Shown: positions 15,414 to 23,893 of the stretch, in pieces
Layout: each line of letters opens with the position of its first letter
Position numbering within the stretch: position 1 is the first letter of the stretch
From: Prevotella sp.
Lineage (GTDB): Bacteria > Bacteroidota > Bacteroidia > Bacteroidales > Bacteroidaceae
Assembly: GCA_003447235.1 (NCBI GenBank)
Contig: DLZV01000034.1
Span: forward strand, 1 to 25,698
DNA length: 25,698 nucleotides
Direction of reading: 5' to 3'
Translations under genes and position numbers: made by a program
Notes under the pieces: generated by a model
Told to the model about the DNA's origin: nothing
The model's input: only the letters and a program-made list of their open reading frames with translations
Databases searched by the model: none

Positions 15414-16727
15414 ATGGAGTCGTTTATTATCGAAGGAGGCCACCCGCTGAGTGGCACCATCACCCCTCAGGGAGCTAAAAATGAGGCGCTGGAGGTCATC
15501 TGTGCCACGTTGCTGACGACCGAGCCAGTCGCTATCAGCAATATTCCCGATATTCTCGATGTCAATAATCTCATCCGCCTGTTGACGGACATTGGCGTCA
15601 AGGTGCAGCGTACGCAGCCTGGCACGTTGGTGTTTCAGGCCGACGACCTCAACCTTGCTTATCTGCAAAGTACCGAGTTTGTCAAGAAGTGCTCCTCCCT
15701 GCGTGGTAGCGTGCTGATGATCGGTCCGCTGTTGGGTCGCTTCTGTCAAGCCACTATTGCCAAGCCTGGTGGCGACAAGATCGGCCGCCGTCGTCTCGAC
15801 ACCCACTTCCTGGGCTTCAAGTATCTTGGTGCGCAGTTTGTCCGTCGTCCCGACAACGACCATGTCTTTGATATCAAGGCCGAGAAGTTGCGCGGACGCT
15901 ACATGTTGTTGGACGAAGCGTCCATCACGGGCACCGCCAATATCATCATGGCAGCCGTCCTGGCCGAGGGCGAGACGACGATCTACAATGCGGCCTGCGA
16001 ACCCTACATCCAGCAGTTGTGTCGTATGCTCAACCAGATGGGAGCAGACATTGCCGGGATTGGCAGCAACCTGCTGACGATCCGTGGTGTGGAGCGACTG
16101 CATGGAGCGTCTCACAAAGTGCTGCCCGACATGATCGAGGTCGGCTCCTTCATCGGCATGGCGGCCATGGTGGGCAACGGTGTGCGTATCAAGGACGTGT
16201 CGGTGCAGAACTTAGGTATCATTCCCGAAGCTTTCCGCCGTCTCGGAATCGTTGTGGAGGAGGATGGCGACGACCTTTGGGTGCCCGCGCAGCCTCACTA
16301 CGAGGTGCAGTCCTTTATCGACGGCACCATCATGACGCTGGCCGATGCGCCTTGGCCGGGACTCACCCCCGATCTCCTCTCCGTGCTCCTTGTGGTGGCG
16401 TCGCAGGCTCGTGGCAGCGTGCTGATACACCAGAAGATGTTTGAGAGTCGTCTCTTCTTCGTCGATAAACTCATAGATATGGGGGCCAACATCATCCTTT
16501 GCGACCCCCATCGTGCCGTCGTTATCGGCATAGACCGTGTCCATCAGCTGCGGGCCGGACGCATGACCAGTCCAGACATCCGCGCTGGTATTGCCCTTCT
16601 GATAGCAGCCCTGAGTGCGAAGGGCGAGAGCCGGATTGACAACATCGCACAGATAGATCGTGGCTACGAGAATATCGAGGCGCGCTTGAATGCGTTGGGT
16701 GCGAAGATTACCCGTGTCGAAAACTGA
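15414..16727 (+). CDS. murA: UDP-N-acetylglucosamine 1-carboxyvinyltransferase (MurA), Asp-type active site
   Basis: MurA transfers enolpyruvate from PEP to UDP-GlcNAc, the first committed step of peptidoglycan synthesis. The 437-residue protein has the substrate-binding Lys22-Asn23 (GAKNEAL) and the repeated EPT-fold halves. The catalytic loop reads KPGGDKIGRRRLDTH, with Asp121 where E. coli has Cys115. A Cys-to-Asp change at this site is known to block fosfomycin alkylation in Mycobacterium and Chlamydia, so intrinsic fosfomycin resistance is predicted. It lies 6 bp after DUF4290 and 9 bp before rimM, clearly one operon. Confidence 0.97.
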   Translation: MESFIIEGGHPLSGTITPQGAKNEALEVICATLLTTEPVAISNIPDILDVNNLIRLLTDIGVKVQRTQPGTLVFQADDLNLAYLQSTEFVKKCSSLRGSVLMIGPLLGRFCQATIAKPGGDKIGRRRLDTHFLGFKYLGAQFVRRPDNDHVFDIKAEKLRGRYMLLDEASITGTANIIMAAVLAEGETTIYNAACEPYIQQLCRMLNQMGADIAGIGSNLLTIRGVERLHGASHKVLPDMIEVGSFIGMAAMVGNGVRIKDVSVQNLGIIPEAFRRLGIVVEEDGDDLWVPAQPHYEVQSFIDGTIMTLADAPWPGLTPDLLSVLLVVASQARGSVLIHQKMFESRLFFVDKLIDMGANIILCDPHRAVVIGIDRVHQLRAGRMTSPDIRAGIALLIAALSAKGESRIDNIAQIDRGYENIEARLNALGAKITRVEN

Positions 16728-16736
16728 CGAGACGAG

Positions 16737-17258
16737 ATGATACGCAGAGAAGAAGTCTTCAAGATAGGCCATATTGGCAAGCCCCACGGACTGCAGGGCG
16801 AGGTGCAGTTTCTCTTCACCGACGATGTCTTCGACCGTGTTGAGGCCGACTACCTGGTGATTGACATGGAGGGCATCCTCGTCCCGTTCTTTATGGAGAG
16901 CTATCGCTTCCGTTCGGACGAGATGGCGCTGGTGACTTTCGAGGATATCGACACCGAGGAGAAAGCGCGCCGTCTGTCCTTGCACGATGTCTATTTTCCT
17001 AAGAGCCTGGCCGACGCCGACGCGCAACTATCGGGGTGGCGTGCCCTTGCCGGTTTCCAAATCAAGGATGCGGAGACCCATGAGGTGCTGGGCGAGGTGG
17101 AGTCGGTGGAGGACAGCACGGCCAATGTGATCCTTCAGGTGCTGAGGCCCGACGGCACGTCGTTTGCCATTCCTGCCAACCCCGATTTGATTCAGGCGGT
17201 TGACACGGCCCAAAGACTGCTCACCATGACTGTTCCCGACGGTTTGCTCGACCTATAG
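16737..17258 (+). CDS. rimM: Ribosome maturation factor RimM
   Basis: RimM helps assemble the head of the 30S subunit through ribosomal protein S19. The 173-residue length is normal. The N-terminal beta-barrel opens with FKIGHIGKPHGLQGEVQFLFT, the usual G-x-x-G-x-x-G-hydrophobic start of the family. The C-terminal PRC-barrel holds LAGFQIKDAETHEVLGEVESVED and the final strand IPANPDLIQAVD. The family's usual partner trmD is not adjacent; the gene instead sits between murA (9 bp upstream) and dxr (67 bp downstream). Confidence 0.95.
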   Translation: MIRREEVFKIGHIGKPHGLQGEVQFLFTDDVFDRVEADYLVIDMEGILVPFFMESYRFRSDEMALVTFEDIDTEEKARRLSLHDVYFPKSLADADAQLSGWRALAGFQIKDAETHEVLGEVESVEDSTANVILQVLRPDGTSFAIPANPDLIQAVDTAQRLLTMTVPDGLLDL

Positions 17259-17325
17259 ACAAGCGTTGGTACACCATCCATTACCATATACAATATATTA
17301 TCCCGCAATTATCATAGACTCCATC

Positions 17326-18480
17326 ATGAAGCAACAAATATGTATCCTTGGCTCCACAGGTAGTATTGGCACCCAGGCCTTGGAGGTGATTCGCCAGCAT
17401 CCCGACCGCTACGAGGCCTACGCCTTGACGGCCAACAACCACTGGGAACTGCTGGCTCAGCAAGCCCGCGAGTTTCATCCGGCCGCCGTGGTCATAGCCA
17501 ACGAGGCCCACTACGAGGCTTTGAAGGAAGCCTTGCGCGACGAACCTGATACCAAGGTCTATGCCGGCCGCGACGCCGTGTGCCAGATCGTGGAAGCTGG
17601 TCCTATCACGATGGTGCTGACGGCGATGGTGGGATTCAGTGGTCTCACCCCGACGATTCGCGCCATCCGGGCCCGAAAGACGATCTGTCTGGCCAACAAG
17701 GAGACCTTGGTCGTGGCGGGCGAGTTGATCTGCCAGCTTGCCGAGGAGTATCGTGTGCCCATCCTGCCCGTCGATTCCGAACATTCTGCCATCTTCCAGA
17801 GCCTGGTCGGCGAGGGCGACAACGAGATCAGCAAACTGCTGCTCACCTGTTCGGGTGGTCCTTTCCGCAAGTTCACCCACGAACAACTGCGCCATGTCAC
17901 TGCGGCAGACGCACTGCGCCATCCTACCTGGGACATGGGAGCGAAGATCACCATCGACTCTGCGTCGCTGATGAACAAGGGTTTCGAGGTCATCGAGGCG
18001 CGCTGGCTCTTCGGTGTGCCTGCCGAGAAGATAGAAGTACTCATCCATCCGCAGTCCATCGTACACAGTGGGGTGGAGTTTGTCGATGGTGGCGTGAAGG
18101 CCCAGTTGGGTGTTCCCGACATGAAGTTGCCTATCCAGTATGCCTTCTCCTATCCCGACCGTCTGCCGTTGCAGGGCGATCGCCTCGACCTGTTCCGTCA
18201 GCCCCTGGAGTTCTTCCGTCCCGATGTGGAGAAGTTCCAGTGTCTCCAGCTTGCCTACGAGTCCATCCGCAAGGGCGGCAATATGCCTTGTATTGTCAAT
18301 GCGGCCAACGAAATTGTCAATCTGGCGTTTCGCGAGGGACGTTGCTCTTTCCTTGGCATGGGCGAGGTCATTGAGAAGACCATGCAGCGCGCCACCTTCG
18401 ATGCCAAGCCCGACTACGAGGTCTATCTTCAGACCGATGCCGAGGCACGTCGTTTGGCCACGGAGTTGCTCACAGAATAA
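17326..18480 (+). CDS. dxr: 1-deoxy-D-xylulose 5-phosphate reductoisomerase (Dxr/IspC)
   Basis: Dxr converts DXP to 2-C-methyl-D-erythritol 4-phosphate with NADPH, the second step of the non-mevalonate isoprenoid pathway. The start at 17326 gives MKQQICILGSTGSIG, placing the NADPH-binding GSTGSIG at residues 9-15 as in the family; an in-frame upstream start at 17266 lacks support. Metal and substrate residues are visible in LPVDSEHSAIFQ, and KITIDSASLMNKGFEVIEA plus HPQSIVHSGVEF are intact. The length of 384 residues is standard. rseP follows after 26 bp, the common dxr-rseP linkage. Confidence 0.97.
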   Translation: MKQQICILGSTGSIGTQALEVIRQHPDRYEAYALTANNHWELLAQQAREFHPAAVVIANEAHYEALKEALRDEPDTKVYAGRDAVCQIVEAGPITMVLTAMVGFSGLTPTIRAIRARKTICLANKETLVVAGELICQLAEEYRVPILPVDSEHSAIFQSLVGEGDNEISKLLLTCSGGPFRKFTHEQLRHVTAADALRHPTWDMGAKITIDSASLMNKGFEVIEARWLFGVPAEKIEVLIHPQSIVHSGVEFVDGGVKAQLGVPDMKLPIQYAFSYPDRLPLQGDRLDLFRQPLEFFRPDVEKFQCLQLAYESIRKGGNMPCIVNAANEIVNLAFREGRCSFLGMGEVIEKTMQRATFDAKPDYEVYLQTDAEARRLATELLTE

Positions 18481-18506
18481 TCACAGACAATATACAAAGA
18501 ACGTAA

Positions 18507-19907
18507 ATGGAAACATTTCTTATCCGATTGCTCCAGTTTATACTGGCAATCTCCCTGCTTGTCCTTCTCCATGAGGGCGGGCACATGTTCTTCTCGAAAC
18601 TCTTCGGTGTAAGGGTGGAGAAGTTCTTCATCTTCTTCGACATCTCGATAGGCAAGTGGACGGGCAAGATCTTTAGTTGGAAGCCCAAGAAAGACGATAC
18701 CGAATATGGTATGGGATGGCTTCCGCTGGGCGGCTACTGCAAGATTTCGGGCATGATCGACGAAAGTATGGACACAGAGCAGATGAAGCAGCCGCCCCAG
18801 CCGTGGGAGTTTCGCACGAAGCCAGCGTGGCAGCGTCTGCTGATCATGATCGGTGGCGTGCTCGTCAACTTCTTCCTGGCGCTGTTCATCTATTCCATGG
18901 TGATGTTCACGTGGGGTGAGAGCTACTACAAGGTGGGCGACATGAAGATGGGAATGGTCTTCAACGATGAGGCCAAAGCCTTGGGCTTCCGCGACGGCGA
19001 CGTGCTCTTGGGCACCGAGGAGGGCGAGTTCAAGGAGATGCTCAACGTCAATGGCGACTTCTTCCGCCAGATAGCCAAGGCCCACCGTGTCGATATCGTC
19101 CGTGACGGCAAGCCGATGAGTCTCTCATTGCCAGGCGATCTCGATATGTTGCAGATGATCAAGAACCGTCCTGTGTTCTGCGTCCCCTTCATTCCCTCGG
19201 TCATTGATAGTATCGCCGCAGGTGGCCCTGCAGATAAGCTTGGCGTGAAGGCTGGCGACCGTGTGGTGGCGGTCAATGGTAAGGCTGTCCGTACCTGGAG
19301 CGACTTCGACAACCAGATGGCCGTTCTCTCCGATGTCCTTGCCACCAAGCAGACTGCTGCCGACTCCCTGAAGGTGCGCTCCGCCAGTGTCGTCATCGAG
19401 CGCCAGGCCACCCATCGCATGGATACGCTCGCCGTGGTGCTCACGCCAGAACTTCGGATGGGCATCTTCAAGAGCTCGTTGGCCACTTATTACAAGCCCA
19501 CGCAGGTTCATTATTCCTTCCTTGAAAGTTTCCCTGCGGGTGTGAAGTACGGGTGGAATGTGCTGCGCGGTTATGTGAGCAACTTCAAGTACCTCGCCTC
19601 TGCCGATGGAGCCAAGAGTATTGGTGGCTTTGCAGCTATCGGAAGTCTCTTCCCGCCCTATTGGGACTGGCATCTTTTCTGGAATATGACGGCCTTCCTG
19701 TCTATCATCCTTGCTTTCATGAACATCCTGCCGATTCCCGCCCTCGATGGTGGTCATGTGGTGTTCCTGCTCTATGAGATGATCACCCGCCGCAAACCCA
19801 GCGAGAAGTTTATGATATGGGCCGAGTATGTGGGCTTTGCTATCGTCGGACTGCTCATGATCGTGGCCAACCTCAATGACATCCTGCGCTGGTTGGGATG
19901 GATGTAG
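18507..19907 (+). CDS. rseP: Site-2 intramembrane zinc metalloprotease (RseP family)
   Basis: The 466-residue membrane protease has the zinc site HEGGH (22-26) in its first helix. The third zinc ligand motif NILPIPALDGGH lies near 406-417 (Asp414) in the C-terminal helices. Between them are GWLPLGGYCKISGM, the membrane hairpin segment, and one clear PDZ domain around 235-262 (GGPADKLGVKAGDRVVAVNG); the region about 150-210 resembles a second, less typical PDZ. RseP proteases cut anti-sigma factors and leftover signal peptides within the membrane. The Bacteroidota substrates are not shown by this sequence. It ends the tsaB-rseP run and is followed by a hairpin terminator. Confidence 0.94.
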   Translation: METFLIRLLQFILAISLLVLLHEGGHMFFSKLFGVRVEKFFIFFDISIGKWTGKIFSWKPKKDDTEYGMGWLPLGGYCKISGMIDESMDTEQMKQPPQPWEFRTKPAWQRLLIMIGGVLVNFFLALFIYSMVMFTWGESYYKVGDMKMGMVFNDEAKALGFRDGDVLLGTEEGEFKEMLNVNGDFFRQIAKAHRVDIVRDGKPMSLSLPGDLDMLQMIKNRPVFCVPFIPSVIDSIAAGGPADKLGVKAGDRVVAVNGKAVRTWSDFDNQMAVLSDVLATKQTAADSLKVRSASVVIERQATHRMDTLAVVLTPELRMGIFKSSLATYYKPTQVHYSFLESFPAGVKYGWNVLRGYVSNFKYLASADGAKSIGGFAAIGSLFPPYWDWHLFWNMTAFLSIILAFMNILPIPALDGGHVVFLLYEMITRRKPSEKFMIWAEYVGFAIVGLLMIVANLNDILRWLGWM

Positions 19908-19947
19908 GCTGAACTAAGGCTGCCTTGTGCGGCTATATAATAACAAT

Positions 19948-19984
19948 GAGAGGCAATCTGTGGCACGGCTACGGGTTGCCTCTC
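19948..19984 (+). terminator. Hairpin terminator after rseP
   Basis: A perfect 9-bp stem, GAGAGGCAA with TTGCCTCTC, encloses a 19-base loop and is followed by TTCTTAG. It sits 40 bp after the rseP stop codon. The T tract is short, so termination may be partial. Confidence 0.6.
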
Positions 19985-20013
19985 TTCTTAGCTATACAAC
20001 ACAATATACAAAA

Positions 20014-20048
20014 GCCCCGCCTGTGGGCCGAGGGCACATAGACGGGGC
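20014..20048 (-). terminator. Hairpin terminator after kbl
   Basis: On the minus strand GCCCCG pairs with CGGGGC, with further inner pairing (TGTG with CACA), and is followed by TTTTG. It lies 58 bp beyond the kbl stop. Together with the rseP hairpin it separates the convergent rseP and kbl genes. Confidence 0.6.
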
Positions 20049-20105
20049 AATGGGGGAGATGCTTGGCCTCTGCTGTTTGGCAGCGACCATCATCTGTAGA
20101 GCTGT

Positions 20106-21293
20106 TTACTTCAGCACGCCAAGTTCCTTGCCGACCTTGATGAAGGCAGCGATGGCGCGGTCGAGCTGCTCCTTGGTGTGAGCGGCCGAGAGCTGGACGC
20201 GGATGCGGGCCTCGCCCTTCGGGACGACGGGATAGTAGAAGCCCGTGACGTAGATGCCCTCTTCCAACAGACGGTTGGCGTAGCGCTGTGACAACGGCGC
20301 GTCGTAGAGCATCACGGCGCAGATAGCACTCTGGGTCGGCTTGATGTCGAAGCCGGCAGCCATCATCTTCTCGCGGAAGTAGTTGACATTCTCAACGAGC
20401 TTGTCGTGGATCTCGTTGCTCTCCTTGAGCATCTTGAACACTTCGAGGCTGGCACCGATGATGCCCGGGGCCAACGAGTTGGAGAAGAGGTACGGACGAG
20501 AGCTCTGACGGAGCATGTCGATGATCTCCTTCTTACCCGTGGTGAAGCCACCGAGGGAGCCACCGAAAGCCTTACCGAGCGTACCCGTGTAGATGTCCAC
20601 ACGACCGTAGGTCTTGCAGAGCTCGCTCACGCCGTGGCCCGTAGCACCTACGACACCAGCTGAGTGGCTCTCATCGACCATGACGAGGGCGTCATACTTC
20701 TCTGCGAGGTCGCAGATCTTGTCCATCGGGGCTACATTGCCGTCCATGGAGAACACACCGTCGGTGCAGATGATGCGGAAGCGCTGAGCCTGGGCCTCCT
20801 GGAGGCACTTCTCCAGCTCCTCCATGTTGGCATTGGCGTAGCGGTAGCGCTTGGCCTTGCAGAGACGCACGCCATCGATGATTGAAGCGTGGTTGAGTGC
20901 GTCGGAGATGATAGCGTCCTGGTCGGTGAGGAAACTGCCGAAGAGTCCGCCGTTGGCATCGAAGCAAGCAGCGTAGAGAATGGTGTCCTCGGTCTGGAAG
21001 TAGTCTGAGATGGCTGCCTCAAGCTCCTTGTGGATGTCCATCGTGCCGCAGATGAAGCGCACGGAGGCCATACCGAAGCCGCGGCGGTCCATCATTTCCT
21101 GAGACGCCTTGACGAGGCGCGGATGATTGGCCAGACCCAGATAGTTGTTGGCGCAGAAGTTGAGAACTTCCTTACCCTTCACCTGAATGGCTGCACCCTG
21201 CGGGCTCTCGATGATACGCTCCTCCTTGTACAAGCCGGCTTCCTTCAAGTCGGACAATGCTTTGCTGAGATGTTCCTTAATCTTACCGTACAT
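20106..21293 (-). CDS. kbl: Glycine C-acetyltransferase (2-amino-3-ketobutyrate CoA ligase)
   Basis: Kbl cleaves 2-amino-3-ketobutyrate with CoA to glycine and acetyl-CoA, the second step of threonine catabolism. The 395-residue, PLP-dependent alpha-oxoamine synthase has NFCANNYLGLANHP, the acidic VDESHSAG, and the PLP lysine in YTGTLGKAFGG (Lys241). It is divergent from tdh, whose product supplies its substrate; the 207-bp space between them probably holds both promoters. Related enzymes such as 8-amino-7-oxononanoate synthase share the fold, but length, MYGKIKEHLS start and the neighbour gene favour Kbl. Confidence 0.95.
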   Translation of the reverse strand: MYGKIKEHLSKALSDLKEAGLYKEERIIESPQGAAIQVKGKEVLNFCANNYLGLANHPRLVKASQEMMDRRGFGMASVRFICGTMDIHKELEAAISDYFQTEDTILYAACFDANGGLFGSFLTDQDAIISDALNHASIIDGVRLCKAKRYRYANANMEELEKCLQEAQAQRFRIICTDGVFSMDGNVAPMDKICDLAEKYDALVMVDESHSAGVVGATGHGVSELCKTYGRVDIYTGTLGKAFGGSLGGFTTGKKEIIDMLRQSSRPYLFSNSLAPGIIGASLEVFKMLKESNEIHDKLVENVNYFREKMMAAGFDIKPTQSAICAVMLYDAPLSQRYANRLLEEGIYVTGFYYPVVPKGEARIRVQLSAAHTKEQLDRAIAAFIKVGKELGVLK

Positions 21294-21339
21294 GACTTTG
21301 AAATAATAATTTATTTAAGTTATCAGATATTTCTGAACG

Positions 21340-21347
21340 CAAAGTAA
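21340..21347 (-). promoter_or_regulatory. -7-like box TTACTTTG for kbl
   Basis: On the minus strand TTACTTTG differs from TAnnTTTG by having the A one base closer to TTTG. It lies 46 bp before the kbl ATG. No clear -33 element is seen. Confidence 0.35.
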
Positions 21348-21454
21348 CTGATATTTTTCGAGACTAACGACCATTCTGCGGATAAAAAACGCTTCGTGTG
21401 GGGCGGTTTAACTATATTTAATGAATCTTCTTTCACAGTTCGAGGATTTTTCTG

Positions 21455-21462
21455 TTATTTTG
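21455..21462 (+). promoter_or_regulatory. -7-like box TTATTTTG for tdh
   Basis: TTATTTTG has the same one-base-short form as the kbl box (TTA[CT]TTTG) and stands 38 bp before the tdh ATG. No clear -33 element is seen. Confidence 0.35.
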
Positions 21463-21500
21463 CAGCCCGTAAAGGCAATTAATTCTATTACGACAGAAGC

Positions 21501-22454
21501 ATGAAAAATATCCTTGTCATTGGATCGTCAGGTCAGATTGGCTCTGAATTGACACGAGAGTTGCGCAAACGCTATGGTAACGAGCATGTAGTGGCAGGCT
21601 ACATCAAAGGTGCTGAGCCTTCGAAGGAGCTGCAGGAGACGGGACCGATGGCCGAAGCCGACGTCACGAACGGCGAGATGATCGCCGAGATTGTACGCAA
21701 ATACAACATTGACGCCATTTATAACCTCGCCGCCCTCCTTTCAGTGGTGGCTGAGAACAAGCCCCAGCTGGCTTGGAAGATTGGTATCGATGGTCTTTGG
21801 AACATCCTCGAGGTGGCCAAGGACCACAAGTGTCAGGTGTTTACGCCGAGTAGCATCGGTTCTTTCGGCCCCAACACGCCGAAGGTTGACACCCCGCAAG
21901 ACACGGTACAGCGTCCGAAGACCATCTATGGTGTGAGCAAGGTGACCACCGAGCTGCTCAGCGACTGGTTCCACACGAAGTATGGTGTTGACACCCGTTC
22001 GGTACGCTTCCCGGGTCTCATCTCCTATGTGACGCCTCCGGGTGGTGGTACGACCGACTACGCGGTTGATATCTACTATAGCGCTGTGCGTGGTGAGAAG
22101 TTCGTCTGCCCGATCCCCGAGGGCACGCTGATGGATATGATGTATATGCCCGACGCATTGCACGCTTGCATCCAGCTGATGGAGGCTGATCCCAGCCGTC
22201 TGATCCACCACAACGGTTTCAACATCGCTTCCATGAGCTTTGCTCCGGAGACGGTCTATGCTGAGATCAAGAAGCACAAGCCCGACTTCGAGATGGTCTA
22301 TGATGTGGATCCGCTCAAGAAGGGTATCGCACAGAGCTGGCCCGATAAGCTCGACGACAGCTGCGCTCGTGCCGAGTGGGACTGGAAGCCGCAGTATGAC
22401 CTCAGCTCGATGACGGTTGATATGCTCGCCAAGCTGGAGCAGAAGTTGAAGTAA
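21501..22454 (+). CDS. tdh: L-threonine 3-dehydrogenase, short-chain/epimerase-type (NAD-dependent)
   Basis: The enzyme oxidises L-threonine to 2-amino-3-ketobutyrate using NAD+. The 317-residue protein is an extended SDR: the NAD-binding GSSGQIG (8-14), PSSIGSFGPNTP, and the catalytic Tyr143-x3-Lys147 (IYGVSKVTTE) are all present. VRFPGLISYVTPPGGGTTDYA (key GLISYxxxPGGGTTDYA) is typical of the SDR-type ThrDH described in Flavobacterium, unlike the zinc-dependent MDR-type E. coli Tdh. Pairing with divergent kbl supports this over a sugar-nucleotide epimerase. Both genes show strongly biased codon choice by eye, suggesting high expression. Confidence 0.92.
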   Translation: MKNILVIGSSGQIGSELTRELRKRYGNEHVVAGYIKGAEPSKELQETGPMAEADVTNGEMIAEIVRKYNIDAIYNLAALLSVVAENKPQLAWKIGIDGLWNILEVAKDHKCQVFTPSSIGSFGPNTPKVDTPQDTVQRPKTIYGVSKVTTELLSDWFHTKYGVDTRSVRFPGLISYVTPPGGGTTDYAVDIYYSAVRGEKFVCPIPEGTLMDMMYMPDALHACIQLMEADPSRLIHHNGFNIASMSFAPETVYAEIKKHKPDFEMVYDVDPLKKGIAQSWPDKLDDSCARAEWDWKPQYDLSSMTVDMLAKLEQKLK

Positions 22455-22462
22455 ACACACAT

Positions 22463-22489
22463 CCCCAGCGGCCAGTAGGCCGTCTGGGG
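22463..22489. other. GC-rich hairpin after tdh
   Basis: CCCCAG and CTGGGG enclose a second helix, GGCC-agta-GGCC, with small mismatches between. It begins 8 bp after the tdh stop and has no T tract. It may stabilise the 3' end or act with the strong terminator that follows. Confidence 0.45.
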
Positions 22490-22501
22490 GTGATGACTGA
22501 T

Positions 22502-22546
22502 AAAAGCCAATGGGACTTGTCGTATCGACGAGTCCCATTGGCTTTT
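22502..22546. terminator. Strong bidirectional terminator between tdh and the M16 peptidase gene
   Basis: A perfect 16-bp stem (AAAAGCCAATGGGACT and its complement) is extended after one mismatch by GTCG-tat-CGAC. T runs on both strands make it a good bidirectional terminator for these convergent genes. Confidence 0.85.
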
Positions 22547-22567
22547 TGTGGGTGGATAGGCCTTCTT

Positions 22568-23830
22568 CTATTCGTAGATCAAGGTTGTCAGATTGCTTGC
22601 GGGGAATAGTTCCTGCGCCACGGCCTGTATGTCGGCAGTCGTGACAGCGTCTATCTCGGCATAGAGGCGGGCGATGTCCCGCTCCTTGCCATAGTGAAGG
22701 AAACTTTTACCGAAGTCGATGGCGAAGTTCTCGCGGTTGTCGCATGCCAAAGCTATCTGTCCCTTGATCTGCTGCTGTGCCTTCCTCAACGTCTCTTCTT
22801 CCAAGGGCTCTTGGATGAAGGCGTCCAGTTCGTCGCGTACCAAGGCGAGGCAGCGGTCCACGTCGGCATGGTCGCATCCGAAATAGATGCACCACAGACC
22901 CGTTTGGGCGTAGTTGACAGACGTGCTCTCGACGGTATAGACCAGTCCGTTGCGTTCTCGCAGCGAGAGGTTGAGGCGTGCGTTCATACCTGGACCGCCG
23001 AGGATATTGTTCAGTAGGTATAAGGCAATGCGCCGCGGATGTGAGACGGCATAGCCACGGCAACCCATGACGACGTGCGCCTGGTGGGTGTCGCGTTGCT
23101 TTTTGAAGATTTTTCCTTGCAGGTAGCTGCTGACGGGCAACTGGTGCGCTTGTCCTTCTCCTGCCTGTGTGTCGGTCTCGTCGTTGGCGAGAGGAGAGGA
23201 GCCCACCTCCGTATGCAGGGCTTCGCAAAGCAGGGAGACGAGGTGGTCGAACGAGACGTCGCCCGAGGCGAAGAAGACCGCACGCTCGGGACGGTAGAGC
23301 CGACTTGTAAATCGCTTTGCGTCGGCAGTCTTGAACTGCCGCACGTGGTCAGCCGTGCCGAGGATGTTGTGACCTAAGGGCGTGCCCTCGAAGATGATGT
23401 TCTCAAACTCGTCGTAGATCAATTCCGAGGGAGAGTCGTTGTAGGACTCTATTTCGTCGCAGATGACCTCCACCTCTTTGTCTATCTCTTGCTGGGGATA
23501 GACACTTTGGAAGACGATGTCGCTCAGCAGATCGACCGCACGGGCTATATGCTCGTGCAGAAGGGCAGCGTAGAACACCGTGTGGGCTTTGGTGGTGAAG
23601 GCGTTGAGTTCTCCGCCCACGCTTTCAAGCGCATTGATGATGTCGATGGCGTTGCGGCGCGCCGTCCCTTTGAAGGTGGTGTGCTCGCAGAAGTGCGCCA
23701 GTCCTTCCTCTCCGGCCAACTCGTCGCCAGCACCAGCCGCCAGCTCGTAGCCGCAATACACTACGGGTGATGCCGATGGAAGCAGGATCACGCGCAGCCC
23801 ATTCTTCAATATCGTAGTCTTGTAGTCCAT
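22568..23830 (-). CDS. M16 family zinc metallopeptidase (insulinase/processing-peptidase type)
   Basis: The 420-residue protein has the inverted zinc motif HFCEH (46-50) and the distal ligand Glu126 (ICDEIE), 76 residues after the second histidine, as M16 enzymes require. Other family features are GLAHFCEHTTFKGT, GGPGMNARLNLSLRERNGLVY (key GMxxRLxxxLRExxGLxY) and a C-terminal inactive-like half. No signal peptide is seen, so it appears cytosolic. The start is the ATG at 23830 (MDYKTTILKNGLR). An in-frame TTG at 23842 is part of the promoter's -7 box and cannot be the start. Substrates are unknown; relatives degrade peptides. Confidence 0.93.
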   Translation of the reverse strand: MDYKTTILKNGLRVILLPSASPVVYCGYELAAGAGDELAGEEGLAHFCEHTTFKGTARRNAIDIINALESVGGELNAFTTKAHTVFYAALLHEHIARAVDLLSDIVFQSVYPQQEIDKEVEVICDEIESYNDSPSELIYDEFENIIFEGTPLGHNILGTADHVRQFKTADAKRFTSRLYRPERAVFFASGDVSFDHLVSLLCEALHTEVGSSPLANDETDTQAGEGQAHQLPVSSYLQGKIFKKQRDTHQAHVVMGCRGYAVSHPRRIALYLLNNILGGPGMNARLNLSLRERNGLVYTVESTSVNYAQTGLWCIYFGCDHADVDRCLALVRDELDAFIQEPLEEETLRKAQQQIKGQIALACDNRENFAIDFGKSFLHYGKERDIARLYAEIDAVTTADIQAVAQELFPASNLTTLIYE

Positions 23831-23839
23831 ACTGAAATG

Positions 23840-23872
23840 CAAAGGTAGCCCTTTTAGTCATGATTTCGCAAA
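23840..23872 (-). promoter_or_regulatory. Promoter of the M16 peptidase gene (TTTG-N21-TACCTTTG)
   Basis: On the minus strand TTTG (23872-23869) is followed after 21 bp by TACCTTTG (23847-23840), an excellent Bacteroidota promoter. Only 9 bp separate the -7 box from the ATG, so the 5' leader is very short. Confidence 0.8.
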
Positions 23873-23893
23873 GAAAAAGCCTCTTTTTCTTTG
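23869..23893. repeat. Perfect palindrome carrying the -33 elements of two divergent promoters
   Basis: CAAAGAAAAAG and CTTTTTCTTTG form an 11-bp inverted repeat around CCT. Its left end gives the minus-strand TTTG of the M16 promoter. Its right end gives the TTTG (23890-23893) that lies 19 bp before the first plus-strand TATCTTTG (23913). Confidence 0.75.

Noticed and set aside
23831..23842. Upstream TTG start for the M16 peptidase
   Set aside because: The TTG is the end of the TACCTTTG -7 box, so it would not lie in the mRNA.
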